From Psoroptes ovis (Eukaryota; Arthropoda; Arachnida; Sarcoptiformes; Psoroptidae), in the NCBI GenBank assembly GCA_002943765.1, contig PQWQ01000019.1, forward strand, positions 372,001 through 436,000: 64,000 nucleotides of DNA, read 5' to 3'. The translations under genes and the position numbers were made by a program. The notes under the pieces are model-generated. The model ran no database searches, was not told the DNA's origin, and saw only the letters and a program-made list of their open reading frames with translations. Shown piece after piece: positions 1 to 12,366 of the stretch (within the stretch, counting starts at the first letter, position 1; each line of letters opens with the position of its first letter).

Positions 1-3000
1 TCCATCAAATCATTACAACATGAATTTTTCCATTAAAACATCATTGAAATTGACCAATGAACCATCTTTATCCTTACAGCTTGGTCCACCATACAAAGCA
101 TCGGAAAATATTATCAACATAAGAGCTTCTGTACCTGATAGCAATGATAATAATGATGATGATGATGATCCATTTGCACCTGTTAAACAAATTTATATGA
201 AATTATTGAGAGAATTACGTGATAATCGTACCGATTATGATGATACGGATGATAATCAATTAACTGATGATGAATTGTTGAAAGATATTAATGATTCAAT
301 CGAATTTCAAGTTGAGCTACAAAAACATGCAAGTCCAATACATTCAATGCAATATTATCAAAATCATTATGAAAAACATTTAATGAATCTTTCGTATATT
401 GAAATGAATGTTAATTTTAATCTATCATCAATTTTGTACGGGATGTTTGAACGAAATTTTCAACCAAATGAAATTTTATTTGTTTCAGATTTTGAATATT
501 TAAAACAGCTTGGTTCATTATTGTCTAAATCTAATCGGTAAATATCATTAATTCTAGATTTCTTGATTGAATTTTTCAAATTTTCAAAATGTTTACTTCA
601 CTGTACAACCCTTAATCATTGATTTCAATATTCAAACCTTTCCTGTAAAGGGTTGTAGCCAATTATTTAGCCCTGAATGTTGCCTATCAATTAAGTAGAC
701 ATACAACAATCAATATGGTCGAACTGCTTACATCGGAATTAGATTCACCCGAAGTATTGCCGAATATTTGTTATCAAGAAACATCAAATTATATGCCAGA
801 ATTACTCGGGAAATTATATGTTGATTTATATTTTGATCAAAAATCACGTGAAAACATTCATAATATGGCCATAATGTTACGTAATTCATTTCGTGAATTA
901 TTAATACAAAATGATTGGATGGATAACCGAACAATTGATGAAGCTGTACGCAAATTGGATGCAATGAAAATGAATATCGCTTATCCAGATTGGTATAATA
1001 ATAATACATTTATATTGGATAAATATTCATTTATTGTAAGTATTTTAAGACTTAACCCTTTATGATCAATTATATTTTGACCGAAATTTCATCAATTCCA
1101 TAACCCTATGAACAAGTATGAAAATGTTACATCAACCAATTACATACAATCAGTCATGGATCTAAACTACAAAAGACAATTATTATCGAAGAAATTGGTC
1201 GGTGAATTATTGGTCGATGATGGTGATAATACTGGTGATAATTTGAATAATTTCAATGATAATGATTCAAATCTAAATCAAAGTGATTACATACAATCAA
1301 TGCTATTCGTATCGACATCGGTGAAAAAACATCAATCAAATAATTTGACAATCATGTTAAGGTATGTTCATCATTGTAATAATTTGCGAACACAAGACTA
1401 TAACCATTGATCATTTACCATTTATTACATACCCTTAACTTGGTGATTGCCGAAATAATTCAAATTTGGTTTCGGCAATTCCTGGCGGAAATTTCATCAT
1501 AAATCATTGAATAATTGATGTGTTTGGATCGATCGATCAATTCAAAATCAATTCCCATTAATTTTGACTGGCTATTTATGACCATTTGAATGGTGGTAAT
1601 CGACCGAATCGATTTCCATGAATTTGGCCACGAAAAATCGTCGGTAAATATTCAACATTCCCTGTCTCTGGGTCCCATACATTTGACAGTTGGCCATTAC
1701 GACAAATAATCAATGTGAATGCATTCTATTATTTTACCACCAATGGTGTATGTAAGTAACGATTTTGAATAATTTAAAAATGATTTTTACCTTATTTAAA
1801 AGGTATCAAATTTCAAATTACGGAAATTATGGATTTTGGTTTCCAATTTCAATTCATTTTGTCAATTTTCTCCAACAAAATTCTTTGAATTTAATGGAAA
1901 ATTCTTTGAAAATTTCTCAAATTCTTAAATTTCAAATTCTCAAAATTTCCATTTTCTCTCATTCAATTACACCGATACAAATACACATATAGATTTACCT
2001 GCTGGCATTATACAAGATGGTATCTATTTGGATAAAATACCAAGGTAAGTTTGGACATTTTTTCCGGCAAATTTTCCCGGCAAATTAATCAATTAATTAA
2101 TGGATTAATTGTCTCATTTTCCTATATGTGTCTGTTTTCTTCATATTTATTCAATGGATAATGCTACTTTTCAGGGTCTTAGTCTCGTCTAATCATCGAT
2201 GTCTTTGTATGTCTTAGCTCAAATGTCTTTGTATGTCTTTCTCATATTGTCTTTGCTTACATCAGTAATGGTAATCAATTAATTAATAATTATCACAATT
2301 TCAGAGCCATAACATTCGGTTCGATCGGTATGATATTAGGACATGAAATGACACATGCATTCGATAGTAGCGGTAATTATTATTATTATTATTATTTGAA
2401 TTTTAATTTAAATTTTTCAATTAATCAAGTTTAAGAATCGTATTTAATTATTAATCAATTAAAATCAATCTTATTTAATCAAATATTACAAATAAACAGG
2501 TCAATTATATGATGAACACGGTGAATTACGTAATTGGTGGACTAATCACACGAGAAATCTATTCACAATACGTTCAAATTGTTTTGTTGAACAATATTCC
2601 AATTATTCAATACAATCGACCAAGGTAATTCTTATCAATTGATTTCTCGTGAATCATTATTTTCAATTATTTCAAATTCATCTCCAATTCAATTGGGTAA
2701 AAATTTATAATTTCAAAACAGATTAATGGTAAAAAAACGTTGGCCGAAAATATTGCCGACAATGGTGGATTACGTGAAGCTTATCATGTGAGTTTTGAAT
2801 TTTTTTGAATTTTTAGAAATTTAATTCGGATTCGGGCTCGGGTATTCGGTTTATTATTATGGTGAAAAATGAATTTAATTTTAATTTCAATTTTTGGATG
2901 ATTCTTCATTACCATTTTATTACAAACGCAATCATATTAAATTCGTGGAATCTATTTAGTTAATAAGAATAGTCTTAGATCAAATTCATTCATTCGGAAT

Positions 3001-4847
3001 CACAAAAAAAAATTCCGCAGAATTATTCGGGAATTCATCCGAAATTATTCGGGAATTCACAGAATTTAAGAATTTATTCTTAAGAAATATTTTAACCCTT
3101 TCACGTCTTAGACATTTTCTTAGACATTTTCATTATTTTCCCTCAGCCTTAATTGATTATTCACAAAAGAATTTCAAATTCTTGGAATTTTCTTACTCGG
3201 AATTTTCTCAAAATTAAATTGTGGTTTACATATATATATATATGCTCGAGTTAATAATATTATAAGGTTGTCCCATAAGTTCTTGCCGTTTTTTGAATGA
3301 AAAAAAATTTTTAAAAACGGCAAGAACTTATCGGACAACCCAATAATATTTTCTTAAAGAAAATTCTGTTTGAAATATCCCCAAGAATTTTTTTAATAAT
3401 TTTCAAAATATTTAATTCTTCAATTTTCCCTAAATTTGTTCTCTCCAACCCTACCTTACCCGACCCTATTACGAATAGGCATTCAAAACTAATGAACACA
3501 AAGATAATCGTTTACGTTTACCTGGTTCAATGTCAAAATATACGCCTGATCAATTGTTTTTCATTTCATTTGCACATGTAAGTATTTAATTTAATATTTT
3601 TAAAAGGGGTTTTATGAGAAATTTTCTTTTGATTTCAACCCTTATTATTTCGTTATTATTTTGGGCCTTGTAAGTGGCTTGTATTTGAATTCAATTCATT
3701 TTGACGTGTTTTTTTTTTGACTTGAGGCAAAATTTTATTTATTCAAAAAAAAAAAAAAAAAATCGATTGATTTGACAGATAATAGAGAGTATAGATAGAG
3801 AAGAGGCAATGAATATTAGGTTGTCCGAAAAGTTCTGGCCGATTTCCATTAGCAACTCTATTGTGATTAAGCTGAATGAACTTTTCGGACAACCAAATAG
3901 AATATCAGAAGTATTTGAAAACAAACATTTCGAATGATTAAGTTATCAGAATTGATCAGAATTAGAATTTAACAGTGAACGTCATTCATCTGTCTTCAAA
4001 GAATTAATAATTGAATATTTCAAATATTTGAAGCAAATTTCCATCAAATCGCATTGATTTGCATTGGAAATATTTTTTCGATATTTAATATTAAATTCGA
4101 CAGCAAAAAATTCCGAAATCGGATTGTGAATTCCATTCATTCGTTCATTTTGGGAAAAATTGATGAGACAATTAATTTCGTCTGAAAAGTTTTTTCTGCT
4201 TAATCAATAGAGTTGCTTGTGAAAATTGGCCCGAACTTTTCGGACAACCTGATAGAATGAATGATTTCTGGTGAATTTCACACCATCAATTCACTTTTAT
4301 TATCATTCAATTATTTACGCATAAATTCAATGAATACATTCATTCGGTTGCATAGCCACGATGAATTGATGAAAAAAATGGTACAAAAAAATAATTAAAT
4401 AAATGAATTAAATGAACCATTATTAAACTGAGGTTAAATTTGAGAAATTTCAAAAAATTTTGAAATTCAGAAATTGCCATTCAAGCAGTCAGCAAAGTTT
4501 TCGAAAATTCGCTCCAAAACTGTCACATTGTCTGTATTAGTGTATGCTCGATGCCCGTGTCATACTCGGGATGAGCCAGATCTAAGCTAAAAAATAATGA
4601 CGAGAATATCCGTGCTCTGACTAGTTTGATGTAATTTTTGATAATTTCAATTTTTTCAACCCTAAAACAGATGTGGTGCGCAAACATGGATCAATCGGGT
4701 GTACAAAATTTAATCAAAAACAGTGTACACAGTCCACCATCGATTCGTGTACAAGGAACGTTGGCAAATTTTGAACCATTTTCTCGTACATTTAATTGTT
4801 CATTGAATAAACCGATGAATCCACAAAAGAAATGTATTCTTTGGTGA
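1..4847 (+). CDS. Neprilysin-like M13 zinc metallopeptidase, 3' part
   Basis: Membrane-type M13 peptidases cleave small peptides outside the cell. Ten exons join in frame by GT-AG introns: 1-537, 651-1035, 1117-1361, 1690-1751, 1993-2044, 2305-2372, 2500-2624, 2722-2787, 3479-3577 and 4671-4847, giving about 604 visible residues. The N-terminus lies before the window. Visible M13 marks are VNAFY (substrate backbone binding), LPAGIIQ, the zinc motif HEMTHAFD near 2334-2357, the third-ligand motif ENIADNGG near 2745-2768, and the C-terminal PMNPQKKCILW. Most introns are 59-330 bp. The two long ones, 2788-3478 and 3578-4670, carry mariner-type MITEs. An Asp-rich insertion (DNNDDDDD) sits in the first visible exon. 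The family assignment is firm. Substrate and orthology are not known, and the exon 3 to 4 join is the least certain. Confidence 0.88.
3263..3343. mobile_element. Mariner-type MITE, subfamily A, in neprilysin intron
   Basis: Near-palindromic element of about 80 bp with ends of the form AGGTTGTCCCATAAGTTCTT and their inverse, flanked by TA-rich sequence. One arm has a CGG for GGG change. It lies in intron 8 of the M13 gene. Confidence 0.75.
3814..3898. mobile_element. Mariner-type MITE, subfamily B, in neprilysin intron
   Basis: Inverted ends ATTAGGTTGTCCGAAAAGTT and AACTTTTCGGACAACC surround a short core with GAGCAACTCTAT-like sequence. It lies in the last intron of the M13 gene. Confidence 0.78.
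4171..4253. mobile_element. Degenerate mariner-type MITE, subfamily B
   Basis: The right end AACTTTTCGGACAACCT is intact, while the left end (TTTCGTCTGAAAAGTTTT) has diverged. The core and size match subfamily B. It is in the same intron as the copy at 3814. Confidence 0.6.
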
Positions 4848-5749
4848 TAGACAAGGTAATAACCTTATGTTTCAAGAAAGAGGAAGAGCGGAAAACAACA
4901 AAGATCATCCACAATTAATCAGCCACAGCAACAACAAAACCATCCGACCCTTTCGAAACCAGCCATCAATCAATAATCACCTGCCACCATCAACTTATTC
5001 AAGATATACATGATTCAAAATTAAAACATTTCGGTTTTTTCGTTTTTTTTAGAATTTACCATTCAACAAATCAGATTTCATTTTTTTATAATTTGGAATA
5101 AAAAGTTTTTTTTTTTGTTTGTTTTAATTAAAACTTCTCCAATTATCATTAATTAACCCTTAGCACTCGAGGCATTTACAGCGCAAGCGAGCCAGCAGCT
5201 CGACCATTTTTCAAACTCATGTAAAATGGTGACAGAGTGGCGCCTATCGAGTTGCTGCACTACATCTTATGGTGAGTAATCCTTACCGCTCGAGTTCTAA
5301 GGGTTATTCATTCATTCATTCATTCATATCCATTGTTAACAAGTGAATGAATATTAAGTACAAAATTTTTGTACAAATTAAGTACAGTTGGCAAGTTTAA
5401 AGTTTTTCAAAAGTTTTCAAAGTTTTTTTTTTTAATTAAAGCTTTTTAATTAAAAATTATTTTTTGTGTGTGTGATGAGTGTAAATTGACAAATACTTTT
5501 TTTTGAACAAGCAGAAATTTTTGAAAAAAAATCAAAGGCTTTAGTTTTTTGGAAATTTTTGAAAAAATCTGAAAAAAAATCGAAGGTTATACATTTGAAA
5601 TTTTGAAAAATTTGCCAGCCTATAGCCTTTGATTTTCGAAAAAAAATGGCAATGTATATCCTTAGATTTTTTGGATTTTTTTAAAAATTTCCAAAGGCTA
5701 TAGCCTTTAGATTTTTACGATTTCTCAGAAAATTCGGTAAGGGTATAGA
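4848..5749. other. Intergenic region after the neprilysin gene
   Basis: This is 3' flank with A/T homopolymers and one TTAA-flanked MITE (5157-5303). A likely poly(A) signal AATAAA is near 5097. From about 5510 on, diverged forms of the minisatellite unit appear. No convincing gene was seen. Confidence 0.6.
5157..5303. mobile_element. piggyBac-type MITE, copy 1 (147 bp)
   Basis: The element has inverted ends CCCTTAGCACTCGAG and CTCGAGTTCTAAGGG, with TTAA on the left and TTAT on the right. TTAA target sites with ends beginning CCC are typical of the piggyBac superfamily. It has no coding capacity. The same 147-bp element occurs in inverse orientation at 13374-13520, and a shortened copy is at 34663-34748. 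Confidence 0.8.
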
Positions 5750-7560
5750 ATGGCAATTTTTTCAAAAAAATCAAAGGCAATAGACTGGCAATTTTTCTCA
5801 AAAAAATCAAAGGCAATAGACTGCCATCTTTTTTCAGAAAAATCAAAGGCTATAGTAAGGCAATTTTTCTCAAAAAAATCAAAGGCGATAGACTGGCAAT
5901 TTTTTCAAAAATATCGAAGGCAATAGACTGCCATCTTTTCTCAAAAAAATCAAAGGCAATAGACTGGCAATTTTTTCAGAAAAATCAAAGGCTATAGTAA
6001 GGCAATTTTTCTCAAAAAAATCAAAGGCAATAGACTGCCATCGTTTTCAAAAAAATCAAAGGCTATAGTAAAGCAATTTTTCTCAAAAAAATCAAAGGCG
6101 ATAGACTGGCAATTTTTCCAAAAAAACCAAAGGCTATAGTAAGGCAATTTTTTCAGAAAAATCAAAGGCAATAGACTGCCATCTTTTTTCAGAAAAATCA
6201 AAGGCTATAGTAAGGCAATTTTTCTCAAAAAAATCAAAGGCAATAGACTGCCATCTTTTTTCAAAAAAATCAAAGGCTATAGTAAGGCAATTTTTTCAGA
6301 AAAATCAGAGGCAATAGACTGCCATCTTTTTTCAAAAAAATCAAAGGCAATAGACTGGCAATTTTTTCAAAAAAATCAAAGGCTATAGTAAGGCAATTTT
6401 TCTCAAAAAAATCAAAGGCAATAGACTGCCATCTTTTTTCAAAAAAATCAAAGGCTATAGACTGGCAATTTTTTCAAAAAAAATCAAAGGCAATAGACTG
6501 CCATCTTTTTTCAGAAAAATCAGAGGCAATAGACTGCCATCTTTTTTCAAAAAAACCAAAGGCAATAGACTGCCATCTTTTTCAAAAAAATCAAAGGCAA
6601 TAGACTGCCATCTTTTTCAAAAAAATCAAAGGCAATAGACTGGCAATTTTTCTCAAAAAAATCAAAGGCTATAGTAAGGCAATTTTTTCAAAAAAAATCA
6701 AAGGCAATAGACTGCCATCTTTTTTCAGAAAAATCAAAGGCAATAGACTGCCATCTTTTTTCAAAAAAACCAAAGGCAATAGACTGCCATCTTTTTTCAA
6801 AAAAACCAAAGGCTATAGTAAGGCAATTTTTTCAAAAAAAATCAAAGGCTATAGAATGGCAATTTTTTCAGAAAAATCAGAGGCAATAGACTGCCATCTT
6901 TTTTCAAAAAAAACCAAAGGCTATAGACTGGCAATTTTTTCAGAAAAATCAAAGGCAATAGACTGCCATCTTTTTTCAAAAAAACCAAAGGCTATAGACT
7001 GGCAATTTTTTCAGAAAAATCAAAGGCTATAGACTGGCAATTTTTTCAGAAAAATCAAAGGCTATAGTAAGGCAATTTTTCTCAAAAAAATCAAAGGCAA
7101 TAGACTGGCAATTTTTTCAAAAATATCGAAGGCAATAGACTGCCATCTTTTTTCAGAAAAATCAAAGGCAATAGACTGCCGTCTTTTTTCAGAAAAATCA
7201 AAGGCAATAGACTGCCATCTTTTTTCAAAAAAACCAAAGGCTATAGTAAGGCAATTTTTTCAAAAAAAATCAAAGGCAATAGACTGCCATCTTTTTTCAA
7301 AAAAACCAAAGGCAATAGACTGGCAATTTTTTCAGAAAAATCAAAGGCAATAGACTGGCAATTTTTTCAGAAAAATCAAAGGCTATAGTAAGGCAATTTT
7401 TTCAGAAAAATCAGAGGCAATAGACTGCCATCTTTTTTCAGAAAAATCAAAGGCAATAGACTGCCATCTTTTTTCAAAAAAATCAAAGACTATAGACTGC
7501 CATCTTTTTTCAAAAAAATCAAAGACTATACATCGCCATCTTTTTTTCTCCAAAATCAAA
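5750..7560. repeat. 35-37 bp minisatellite, about 50 units
   Basis: Tandem array of units of the form AAATCAAAGGCAATAGACTG plus CCATC/GCAAT plus a T-run and TCAGAAA or TCAAAAA. Two main variants alternate irregularly: one with CAATAGACTGCCATC and one with CTATAGTAAGGCAAT. Decayed units extend outward on both sides. Open frames through it are by-products of the repeat (for example FFEKRWQSIAFD on the minus strand) and are not called as genes. Confidence 0.92.
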
Positions 7561-7657
7561 AAAATCTGAGGTTTTAGCCTTTTGAAATTTAGAAAAAAAA
7601 ATTGAACATTCATTTATAGGTGTATATCTGTACCGAGTTTGAATTTTTCTGAATATT

Positions 7658-8862
7658 TCATTTATTTATTTCACTGATTTCTGTTTGATGTAATAATACA
7701 ATATAACAAATAATAAATAGCGAACAATTTAAAATAAATTTTGTATTTACAATGATTAAATCATAAATTTTTATCGAAAATTTATGATGATAAATCAGAT
7801 AAAATTCATTAATTCGTATAAAATGACATAGATTTCTATCGAACGTATTCATATCATTATTATTATTAATCGTAATTATTTTATAATAACTAAAATTATA
7901 ATATGTTTGTAATGATAATTGTATCATAATCGATTTGAATAATTTCTGTACATATGAATCAATAATAATAACATAGATTATATAATGTAATGATACGAAT
8001 AAATATAAAATACTTTTGAAAAAATATTGAATATTATGAAACACGATCAATATATCGATGATTAATAATATAAAAAATATAATCATTATCGGTGATAATA
8101 TATCATTGATTTGTTAATTATATACAGTGTATGAGTGAAATTCATCAATAATCATGTCTAAAAATTGTTTTAAATGATCAAAATCACATGAATCGAGCAG
8201 CGTTTTCAACGTGATCATACGTTTCAATTGAATATATTTCAATGTAAACAATAATAACCATGGTGTATAATAAAGGACATTAATGTGGAGTAAAAAAAAT
8301 GATTTCGCTATGAAAAATAGATCCACACCATGTTCATTTAAATACGGAAGTTGTTCAGTGGTAAATGTTGAAAATAATACAATCAATACGGATAATGAGA
8401 AATTAATCATGACAAACGCTGAATAACGAATTTGTGAATAAAAAATATTGAAAATATTTTGTGAAAATATCCGGGTAATTTTCATTGAATTCAGCGATAA
8501 ATGAAATGAAAATGAAATAATCATTGCCGGTACATAAACATTTGATAAATGACTTAGTAAATTTATCAACGTAATATGTTTTAATCGAAAACGATCTGAT
8601 TTGGATGATGAATATAGAAAAAATCCTACAGATAATGAATTGATAATCAAATTGATCGCTGACCGTATGAATAATTTGAAATTTTTCTGGTTATTATCAT
8701 TGATTTTACTCGTATTTATGCCCGCAAGTCTGTGGTTAATTCGAAGGGGAAAAATGCATCAGATAATCAATGGTTGAAACACCGGATTTGAAAAATGAAT
8801 TACCTAAAAACCAAATTTAACCCTTTCAGTAGATGATTTCCATGATTCGTATCGGGAATCAT
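7658..8862 (-). pseudogene. Gustatory-receptor-like gene with one in-frame stop
   Basis: Seven-helix chemoreceptor of the arthropod GR type, with exon 1 at 8804-8862 and exon 2 at 7658-8729 (74-bp intron, phase 2). The frame is open for about 376 codons except for one TAA at 8114-8116, which falls where paralogues have N-H/R-R-I/L-S just before the LSP motif. After the stop the same frame resumes at QINDILSPI and runs to a normal C-terminus ending YIVLLHQT, the GR TYhhhhhQF-like signature. Exon 1 (NHLLKGLNLVF) matches exon 1 of the neighbour (NYLVQWLTVLF), and the splice position is shared. No frameshift or deletion was seen. It may be a young pseudogene, a read-through gene, a segregating null allele or an assembly error. 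Confidence 0.75.
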
Positions 8863-9229
8863 TGTTTCGTTGCAGGTATTCGTATTTGTATTTTATTCCA
8901 TTGAAATTTTATTATCTCATATGTAATTGATATTACAGGAACGCAAATACCATTCTTCATTAAAATGCTACGAGAAAATCAATTAGAATTCCTGTTTTAA
9001 TTAATTGAAATTGATTAGAATTAATTGAATTTCAAGATCATATCAATAATAATTACCGTACAATTGATATTGATTTTCAATGAGTAATCATTTTTGTTTA
9101 CTTCCGAAATAATTCCAATTAATCCAAGTTGAATTTCAGTTTTCAATTGACATTCAATGATATTGACGATTTATTATTGATCAATCGGCTCACAATCCAA
9201 CGTGATATGATATATCTTAATCGAATTAA
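8863..9229. other. Intergenic region between two receptor genes
   Basis: AT-rich spacer between minus-strand GR-like genes. No gene or repeat was recognised. It should hold the promoter of the 7658-8862 gene. Confidence 0.5.
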
Positions 9230-10381
9230 TCAATCATTATCATTTTCATTTGTTTGATGAAGCAAAACAATATAATCAAAAACGAATAATGAACAATTAA
9301 ATAGGAATTGTGCATCAATTTGAAATAAATCAAATATATTTAATTGAAAATCTTCGCTATAAACTTCATAAAATTCTTTAATTCGTATAGATTCAGATGA
9401 TATGATACGTTTATAATCCAAAGATTGTTTTCGTTGATAGCAACGATATAATTGGGTCATAATATAGCGAAATTTATCCATACATTTTTGATTCAGGGCT
9501 ATAACATGACAAACATATTGCATTGACCATAACAGATATAATATATTACGAAATAATGTTTGAAATGTATAAAATACTACCAATATATCAATGATATAAA
9601 TATAAAAATAACAAATTATTATTGGTGATAATTTCCGATTGAATATTCGATTAAATCTGGAAAATGATCGTAGCATATTCATTATTGAGCCATAATCATA
9701 ATCAATATTTTCATTGTAATTACTATGTAATACATTGATTATAAAATCAAAATGTTTTGATTGTGCATAATAACAACAATGTAATAGCAACCATGGTGAA
9801 TAGAATAACATATTGATTTCGAATATAAATATCAATCGCATTGCTGCAGTCATGTTGAAACCATTTTTCAAAATTCTTGGTATTTCTTCATTCATATATG
9901 TATGTGACAATAATATGGTGATTGATAAACAATATAATCCAATAACATTAATCGAATGATATTTATGCCGATAAATGGTGGTGAATAAATATTGTCGCAA
10001 TAATTTATTTAAATGAAAACAATTAATAAGCGATAAATATATTTGAAAATATAATGTTAATATTAGAATGTATAGCAGTGATAATATTTGCAACAAATTA
10101 ATCAATCGTATTTGTTTTGGATGTATACGATTAGCGAAATTATTTGTGAATATATAAAAATAATTATGTACAGTGATGATAACAATATTCAATATTAATA
10201 TCCAACGATTTCTCATATAACCATTCGTATTTGAATTGATTGGATGTAATTGTACACCAATACATCTGTGATCGATAGAAAATCAGTTAATTAATCAAAC
10301 TTAATCAAAAAACGATGATAATATAACATACCCGAATAGTACTGTTAACCATTGAACAAGATAATTTCTTTCCGTTTCCAT
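9230..10381 (-). CDS. Gustatory-receptor-like seven-helix protein
   Basis: Predicted 361-residue chemoreceptor of the arthropod GR superfamily. Exon 1 (10332-10381) encodes METERNYLVQWLTVLFG and is spliced in phase 2 by a 66-bp intron to exon 2 (9230-10265), which begins CIGVQLHP. Several hydrophobic helices, an internal RFNRIFNRKLSP motif and the C-terminal DYIVLLHQT support the family. It is the intact sister of the stop-containing gene downstream and has the same orientation and splice site. The ligand is unknown. GR proteins are usually plasma-membrane ligand-gated channels with an intracellular N-terminus, which is family knowledge and is not shown here. Confidence 0.8.
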
Positions 10382-10730
10382 TTTTTGAATAATTTTCAAA
10401 AAAATTCCGATTTGAACTTGAAATTATAAATGAATTTCAATCGATTGTTGTGCCAAGATATGTTGAATATTAAGGAATATCGATGAATATTATGGACTAT
10501 TCATTAATAATAATTAACACAATTTCTCTCAGTACACAAATATTGAATAATAATAATCATCTTGGCTGATATTGAAACCTTGGTATCGGAGATAAATAAA
10601 TGAATAATGATCGATCAATCAATCGATATTCTGAAAATGTGGTGGCTATACCTTTGATCAATGATCGATAATTCAATATGGCTGAATGGCCAATTCTATG
10701 GCGTTTTTAATATGGAAATATATGAATTTC
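10382..10730. other. Intergenic region between receptor genes
   Basis: AT-rich spacer of about 350 bp with no gene or repeat recognised. Confidence 0.5.
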
Positions 10731-11963
10731 TTAAAATAAATATTCATCCGAAGTTTGTACCGATATAACCATATAAGCTACTATTGTCAATACATAAAGC
10801 AGAGAAAAATTCAAATCAATTTCAAATAATTGATAAACATTCAGGCGGAAATCATTACGATATTCTTGTAGAAATTCATTCAAATACATTTGTTCCAAGA
10901 ATATTTTACGTTTATATCTGATTAATAGCGTTGAACTATTATTATTATTAAATGATGGATATTGATGTTTATCATTATTTTTAAGACTATAGTTATTGTT
11001 ATTAGCCAACTTGATAAATTGAATCTTGTCATAATAATAATAATTCAATTGTAAATTTTTCCAATAAATCAATTTCAATATCCGTACGAATAATGAATCG
11101 ATTTGATTATCAATCAACATTATATACGATACGAATATAATCAATATAATGACATACATCAAATACATGTAGGCTTTATTTTTGTATAGAAAATAATAAA
11201 ATGTTCCAACTAAATCAATGAATGAACTGGCCAAATATGTAAGCAATGGTAATGACATTAATTGACTTAATTGTCGATTTAATTTTGATAATAATTTCAA
11301 TCGTTTCAATATTATTCGATTATTTATCACTGAGCTATTATCATAATTCATTGATAATTTCTTATGAATTAAATCAAATTGTTTAAATGTTGAATATTTT
11401 ATATAAAACACAATAATCCATTGATAATAAAACAGATAATTTGTATAATAAATTAAAAATATGATTCGAAACACTACAAATAATGATATTTGTTCAGTAT
11501 CTTCAATCAATATCACTACAAATGTTGCAAATGTTGATATAATCACTGTGAATATGATCGTGAATATTTTCATTGATTCCCATAGATTTTCATAAATATT
11601 TTCAATGAATGGTTTACGCAATAATTTCATCAATTTTTCACCATATAAAATGTATAGGATGAAATTCATCAATGAATAAAAGAGGATATTTTTTTCATAT
11701 AAATAATTTAATAATATAATCAATATCTTTGAATGATGGCCATTATTTTGGTCAGTGTCATTGTAATTGTTGTCATTATTAATATCATTTGTATTTGAAT
11801 CAATTTGCTCATCACCTGTTGCTGTACTTGTATTTGTTTGATAACTGCCCAATGATGAATCATTCGAACTCCAACCAATTGATTCTACGGCTGCATATAA
11901 ATCTTGATTCAACACTGAACATATTATCATTAATTGTATGATTACATTGTATGCTTTGTTCAT
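10731..11963 (-). CDS. Gustatory-receptor-like protein, intronless, divergent N-terminus
   Basis: Single-exon 410-residue membrane protein. It differs from its neighbours in starting with a hydrophobic signal-like segment (MNKAYNVIIQLMIICSVL) and an Asn/Asp/Thr-rich loop at about residues 30-75, and it lacks the separate first exon and C-x-G-x-Q module. From residue 80 on it follows the GR layout: several helices, a SKLNRQLSQLMS motif matching the paralogues' LNRxLSxLLSP, and a C-terminus YMVISVQT. It is the most upstream of three same-strand GR-like genes. The alternative is an older family branch with its own N-terminal helix. The start at the first ATG is plausible but unproved. Confidence 0.72.
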   Translation of the reverse strand: MNKAYNVIIQLMIICSVLNQDLYAAVESIGWSSNDSSLGSYQTNTSTATGDEQIDSNTNDINNDNNYNDTDQNNGHHSKILIILLNYLYEKNILFYSLMNFILYILYGEKLMKLLRKPFIENIYENLWESMKIFTIIFTVIISTFATFVVILIEDTEQISLFVVFRIIFLIYYTNYLFYYQWIIVFYIKYSTFKQFDLIHKKLSMNYDNSSVINNRIILKRLKLLSKLNRQLSQLMSLPLLTYLASSFIDLVGTFYYFLYKNKAYMYLMYVIILIIFVSYIMLIDNQIDSLFVRILKLIYWKNLQLNYYYYDKIQFIKLANNNNYSLKNNDKHQYPSFNNNNSSTLLIRYKRKIFLEQMYLNEFLQEYRNDFRLNVYQLFEIDLNFSLLYVLTIVAYMVISVQTSDEYLF

Positions 11964-12065
11964 AATCCGGGCTGATTTTGTTTTTGATTCAATCGTTATG
12001 ATTACATTACTATTTCAAATAGATTAAATTCAATTCAATTCAATTCAATTAGATTACAGAGTTTC

Positions 12066-12167
12066 AAGTTTTAATTCGTAGTTTTAAAGTTAATTTTCGT
12101 AGTTTTGAATGTGAATTTCAAATTGTAAAATGATGAAATTTAATTTTAAAACTACGAATTAAAACTT
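12066..12167. repeat. Inverted repeat, 23-bp arms
   Basis: The left arm 12066-12088 and right arm 12145-12167 are exact reverse complements (core AATTCGTAGTTTTAAA) with a 56-bp loop. A third related segment (TTCGTAGTTTTGAA) lies within the loop. This may be a hairpin or the ends of an unknown small element. Confidence 0.7.
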
Positions 12168-12366
12168 TAAACTTTATCGTTTGATCAATTTGATCAATTC
12201 AATTGGTCAATCATTAAATACTTACAAAAACAATATGATCAGCCATTGTAAAAGATAATTTTTTCGTTGCTTTTGTTTATTTTTATTGACTCGATCTCTG
12301 CCGGAATCCATTTTGTAGAATTTTTAAATCATTTGAATTGATTTTCACCAATTGAATTACATAACG

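Noticed and set aside
1036..1116. Neprilysin exon boundary at the TTTAG (669-670) with a frame mismatch
   Set aside because: Using the AAAG acceptor at 648-650 restores the frame and the conserved VVANYLALNVAYQ segment, so no frameshift is needed.
5992..7613. Several minus-strand frames rich in FFEKRWQSIAFD-like units
   Set aside because: They are translations of the minisatellite, break whenever the unit length changes, and have no start context or family.
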